Source of the DNA: Acanthamoeba lenticulata
Taxonomy: Eukaryota > Discosea > Longamoebia > Acanthamoebidae
Reading direction: 5' to 3'
DNA: 10,505 nucleotides
Assembly: GCA_002179805.1 (NCBI GenBank)
Contig: NAVB01003424.1
Coordinates: forward strand, 1-10,505
How positions within the stretch are numbered: position 1 is the stretch's first letter; the number at the start of each line of letters is the position of its first letter. The notes under the pieces were generated by a model. It had not been told where the DNA came from, did no database searches, and saw nothing but the letters and a program-made list of their open reading frames with translations. Made by a program: the position numbers and the translations under genes. Positions 8,120 to 10,505 of the stretch are shown piece after piece.

Positions 8120-10112
8120 TCACGCGTGCTTTGGCCGCGTCAGGCGCTTGTTGTCGTCGTCGGCGTTGTTGTTGGAGCGCCCGAGGAAGACCAGCACGAC
8201 GAGCGCGCCAAGCGTGGTCGCCAGCAGCGTGACCAGCGTCACCAGGCCTTGCGTCTGCGCCTGGCCCACGGGTACTCGCAGCTCGACCCGCAGGTCATCA
8301 TCAACAACGTGATTGTCGCTCCCTTCTTGCGGGAGATCGACGCGCGTCCACCGCGTAGTCGGCGAGAGGATCGACGACGACGGCCCGTTGCTCACGCTGC
8401 AGCGGTGGAAGATCAGTGGCGGCGCGAGGATGACGGCACGATGAGTGGCGTTGCTGGCCGGCTCCTGGTAGCGCAGGTGGAGAGGCAACACGAGCGACAC
8501 GTCGGCCTCGCGCCGGTCGCCGACCCTAGAGGAAGAAAGAAGCCGCTTGAGTGAGCTCAGCTGCTCGCCGCGCAGGCAAGAGGTCGAGGATCATCACGCA
8601 CTGAAGAACGTTGACGAACGGAGAGTAGACCACGACCATGCCCTGGCGAGCGCCGGGGTCCGATGAGGGCTTCTCCAGATCGAACTCGTCAAAGATCAGC
8701 ACGCTGGGGCCTCTGGCGAGGTGATCACGAGTTTAGAGGAGAGACCCAACAAGGTCCCTTGTGTTCGCGCCACGCACGCACCCAAACCGGCGAATCTCGG
8801 TCGTCTGATACTGGTCCACGAACACGGTCTCGGGCAGGATCTCGACAAGGGCCACTTGACAGATCAGCGGCCAGTAGCCGTCGCCCGCAGGCGTGGCCGG
8901 CGAGGCCAGAGACAGAACAAAGTCGGTGTGCAGGTCGCGGTGAAAGCCCTGCTTGTCCAGCGATCGACGCAGCGAGCGGGCCTCGGCGGCGGGCTGGTGT
9001 TCGTGAAGGACGAGCGCGCTGGTGAAGTTGTAAAGCGCGAGAGCGACGTCTGTCGCTGGTCGCGGTTCGTCGGCGGAGCGCCGCCAATTGGAGATGGTGG
9101 TCAGGGTCGTCTTGTCGGCCATCGTGACGATGGCGAGCTCGTCCGGCCAATCACTGGCCAGCTCGAGCCGCAGCTCTGCTGCAGAGGCGCCTCGTGTTTT
9201 GAGCAGCGTAGCAACGGCTGCGGGTGGCGCTGTCAGGCTCTGGCCGTGCGTGAGCCGGACCTCAAGGCCGGTTACGTCCCAGTCGGCCAATGGGACTGAC
9301 CCGAAGTGGAGGTTCTCCAGGAGAACGGCCGCACGGTCCCACGAGAAGTCGAGAGTGTGGAGATAGTACCGCCAGGAAGGTTCGGAGCGTGGAGTTGCGT
9401 CAAAGCCCAAGAGTACATGGACATCGAGATCACGTGCAACAAGGCTTGAGAGAGAGGCGGTTGACGGCAGGCGTCCCATGTGCTGCAGGGCGTGGTGACC
9501 ATCGCACTGGCCCAGCTCGAGCCCCAGCCCCCTGGCGAGCAACGTGCAGAGGGCGGAGCCACGATGCTTGTCCTCGCTGGCACTGCTGTTGCCGATAGGC
9601 GCATGGTACGTGGCCTCGAGGTAGAGGCCCGGCAGCTCAAAGGGGCAAGTGGCCTCTTCGAGGGCCTGCTCGTGTAGTGTTGCGTAGAGCGCCTGTGCGA
9701 GGCGGTGGCGGAGGCAAGGGGAAGGCGAGGTCGAGATAACGAGCCTGATGGCCTTTAGATCATGCGGCCAGAGCGTCACAGGCGAAGGCGCGGGCCGAGA
9801 GCAGGTGCGCTGCGGCACCCCTTGAGGGAAGTCTAAGCGCTGCAAGACGTGAACGGCTGGGGTCGACTGGTGTCCACGCGCCGTGACCGTGACCTGCCTC
9901 GCTGTGGCCAATGAGAGCAGGTCAACGTCTGCAGCTAAGTAGAAGCAAGAGGCCAGCAACGTACGTGAAGAGGGCACCACGCGAAGATCCTTGTCGCCCC
10001 ACAAAATGGCACTTGAACGATGCAGCTTGCTACCACATGCGCCGCTCGTGCTAGAGAAGAGCACGGCTAGCAAGAGTGCCCCAACAACAAGCGCTGCGCT
10101 GCCAGGTCGCAT
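8120..10112 (-). CDS. PIGX: PIG-X / PBN1, ER membrane subunit of GPI mannosyltransferase I
   Basis: Predicted 615 aa in three exons (10112-8782, 8712-8602, 8525-8120), phases consistent. Seen: signal peptide (MRPGSAALVVGALLLAVLFS, residues 1-24), a long lumenal N-terminal part, then the conserved PIG-X region 389-615. This region holds GFHRDLHTDF (389), LPETVFVDQYQ (427-437), DEFDLEKPS, LPLHLRYQEP (494-503), APPLIFHRC, the stretch VELRVPVG, one membrane segment (about 574-596) and a short charged cytosolic tail. Human PIGX shows the same order. Known role: it binds and stabilises PIG-M (yeast Gpi14), which adds the first mannose to the GPI precursor on the lumenal ER face. The N-terminal extension of about 388 residues recalls yeast Pbn1, which is also longer than mammalian PIG-X. 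The extension is coded by one uninterrupted 1.3-kb exon. Family certain; extension boundary approximate. Confidence 0.93.
8713..8781 (-). other. PIG-X intron 1 with tandem GTGCGT donors
   Basis: The intron begins GTGCGTGCGTGG and ends CTCGCCAG, joining RRFG to GPSVLIFDEFD in phase 2. As in GH65 intron 13, a second GTGCGT lies 4 nt downstream. Confidence 0.7.
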
Positions 10113-10194
10113 TGCCGTGTAGGTGTCTTCGTTCTATCCTTTCTTGTTTTGCTTCTGTTTTTTCCCTTTTCTTTTCTTTTGATTTTGCGCGAAG
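10113..10194. promoter_or_regulatory. 82-bp divergent promoter between PIG-X and the plus-strand gene
   Basis: Two start codons face away from each other only 82 bp apart, so both promoters and 5' UTRs must share this space unless transcription starts lie within the neighbouring genes. Most of it is a T/C-rich tract on the plus strand just before the ATG at 10195. No TATA or CCAAT box is evident. Confidence 0.55.
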
Positions 10195-10505
10195 ATGGAG
10201 GCGTCCTTGACGATCAATGAGACTCTTGGTGATAAGGCGCCCCAAGAGGCGAAGCGCCCAGATGTTGTGGTGCCAATTCCGGCTGGTGTGTACCTCGAGC
10301 CTGATGAAGAGGAAGGACGGCCCGAGAAGGGCGAGACTGTGGCCATTCCCCTAAAGAGGCTGGGTCTGTTCGACATCTACCTCGCCTCAGATGCGCAAGC
10401 GTTGGACTCCAACGTTTACTCTCCATTGCTGGAGGGGCGCCTTTCCAAGGACGAATTCGTTGATATCGTTTCGCACCTGAATGAAGTACATCTCCTCCAG
10501 TATCC
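10195..10505 (+). CDS. Partial protein, possible ERF4/GOLGA7-like palmitoyltransferase partner
   Basis: An open frame of 103 codons starts at the ATG after a pyrimidine-rich leader and runs off the window. It has an acidic N-terminus (MEASLTINETLGDK, then YLEPDEEEGRPEKG), followed by RLGLFDIYLASDAQ and YSPLLEGRLSKDEFVDIVSH. The last segment resembles the FPxxLxxRIxxxxFxxxVxxLN region of GOLGA7/Erf4, the small partner of DHHC palmitoyltransferases (Erf2/ZDHHC9), but the usual RDYS motif is not clear, so the call is tentative. Coding is well supported by GC-rich third positions and absence of stops. The direction is opposite to all other genes here. Confidence 0.5.
   Translation, partial: MEASLTINETLGDKAPQEAKRPDVVVPIPAGVYLEPDEEEGRPEKGETVAIPLKRLGLFDIYLASDAQALDSNVYSPLLEGRLSKDEFVDIVSHLNEVHLLQY

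Noticed and set aside
8721..9299. Plus-strand open frame of 192 codons
   Set aside because: Antisense shadow of the long first exon of PIG-X; no recognisable motif.

Overview
This looks like nuclear DNA of a free-living amoeba-like protist, most probably Acanthamoeba or a close relative. The reasons are GC-rich coding sequence, many very short introns (43-95 nt), donors of the form GTRYGT, short intergenic gaps, and typical eukaryotic ER genes. The organism is an inference; no marker gene is present. I rebuilt the genes by hand from splice signals, reading-frame phase and remembered family motifs. Every intron phase in the proposed models is consistent from start to stop, but no transcript data were available.

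Four genes lie on the minus strand and one partial gene on the plus strand. From left to right: (1) complete ALG14, 5 exons, 226 aa, the membrane anchor subunit of the UDP-GlcNAc transferase that adds the second sugar of the N-glycan precursor; (2) an unrecognised secreted protein of about 340 aa, 8 exons, built from roughly 50-residue repeats that look like beta-propeller blades; (3) the main gene, 20 exons and 1250 aa, a fusion of a HAD-type beta-phosphoglucomutase with a GH65 disaccharide phosphorylase; (4) PIG-X/PBN1, 3 exons, 615 aa, the ER membrane partner of GPI mannosyltransferase I; (5) the 5' end of a plus-strand gene with weak ERF4/GOLGA7-like similarity, separated from PIG-X by only 82 bp of divergent promoter.

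The central enzyme makes biochemical sense as one polypeptide. GH65 phosphorylases split an alpha-linked disaccharide with phosphate and release beta-glucose 1-phosphate. Beta-phosphoglucomutase then converts this unusual anomer to glucose 6-phosphate. Its motifs resemble the paired or fused enzymes of actinobacteria, so an old bacterial transfer followed by heavy intron gain is plausible. Two of the 32 inferred introns appear to use GC-AG splice sites. ALG14 and PIG-X, both accessory subunits of ER glycosyltransferases, sit on either side, but nothing shows that the neighbourhood is functional. I saw no tRNA, rRNA, CRISPR array, transposon or plasmid feature.
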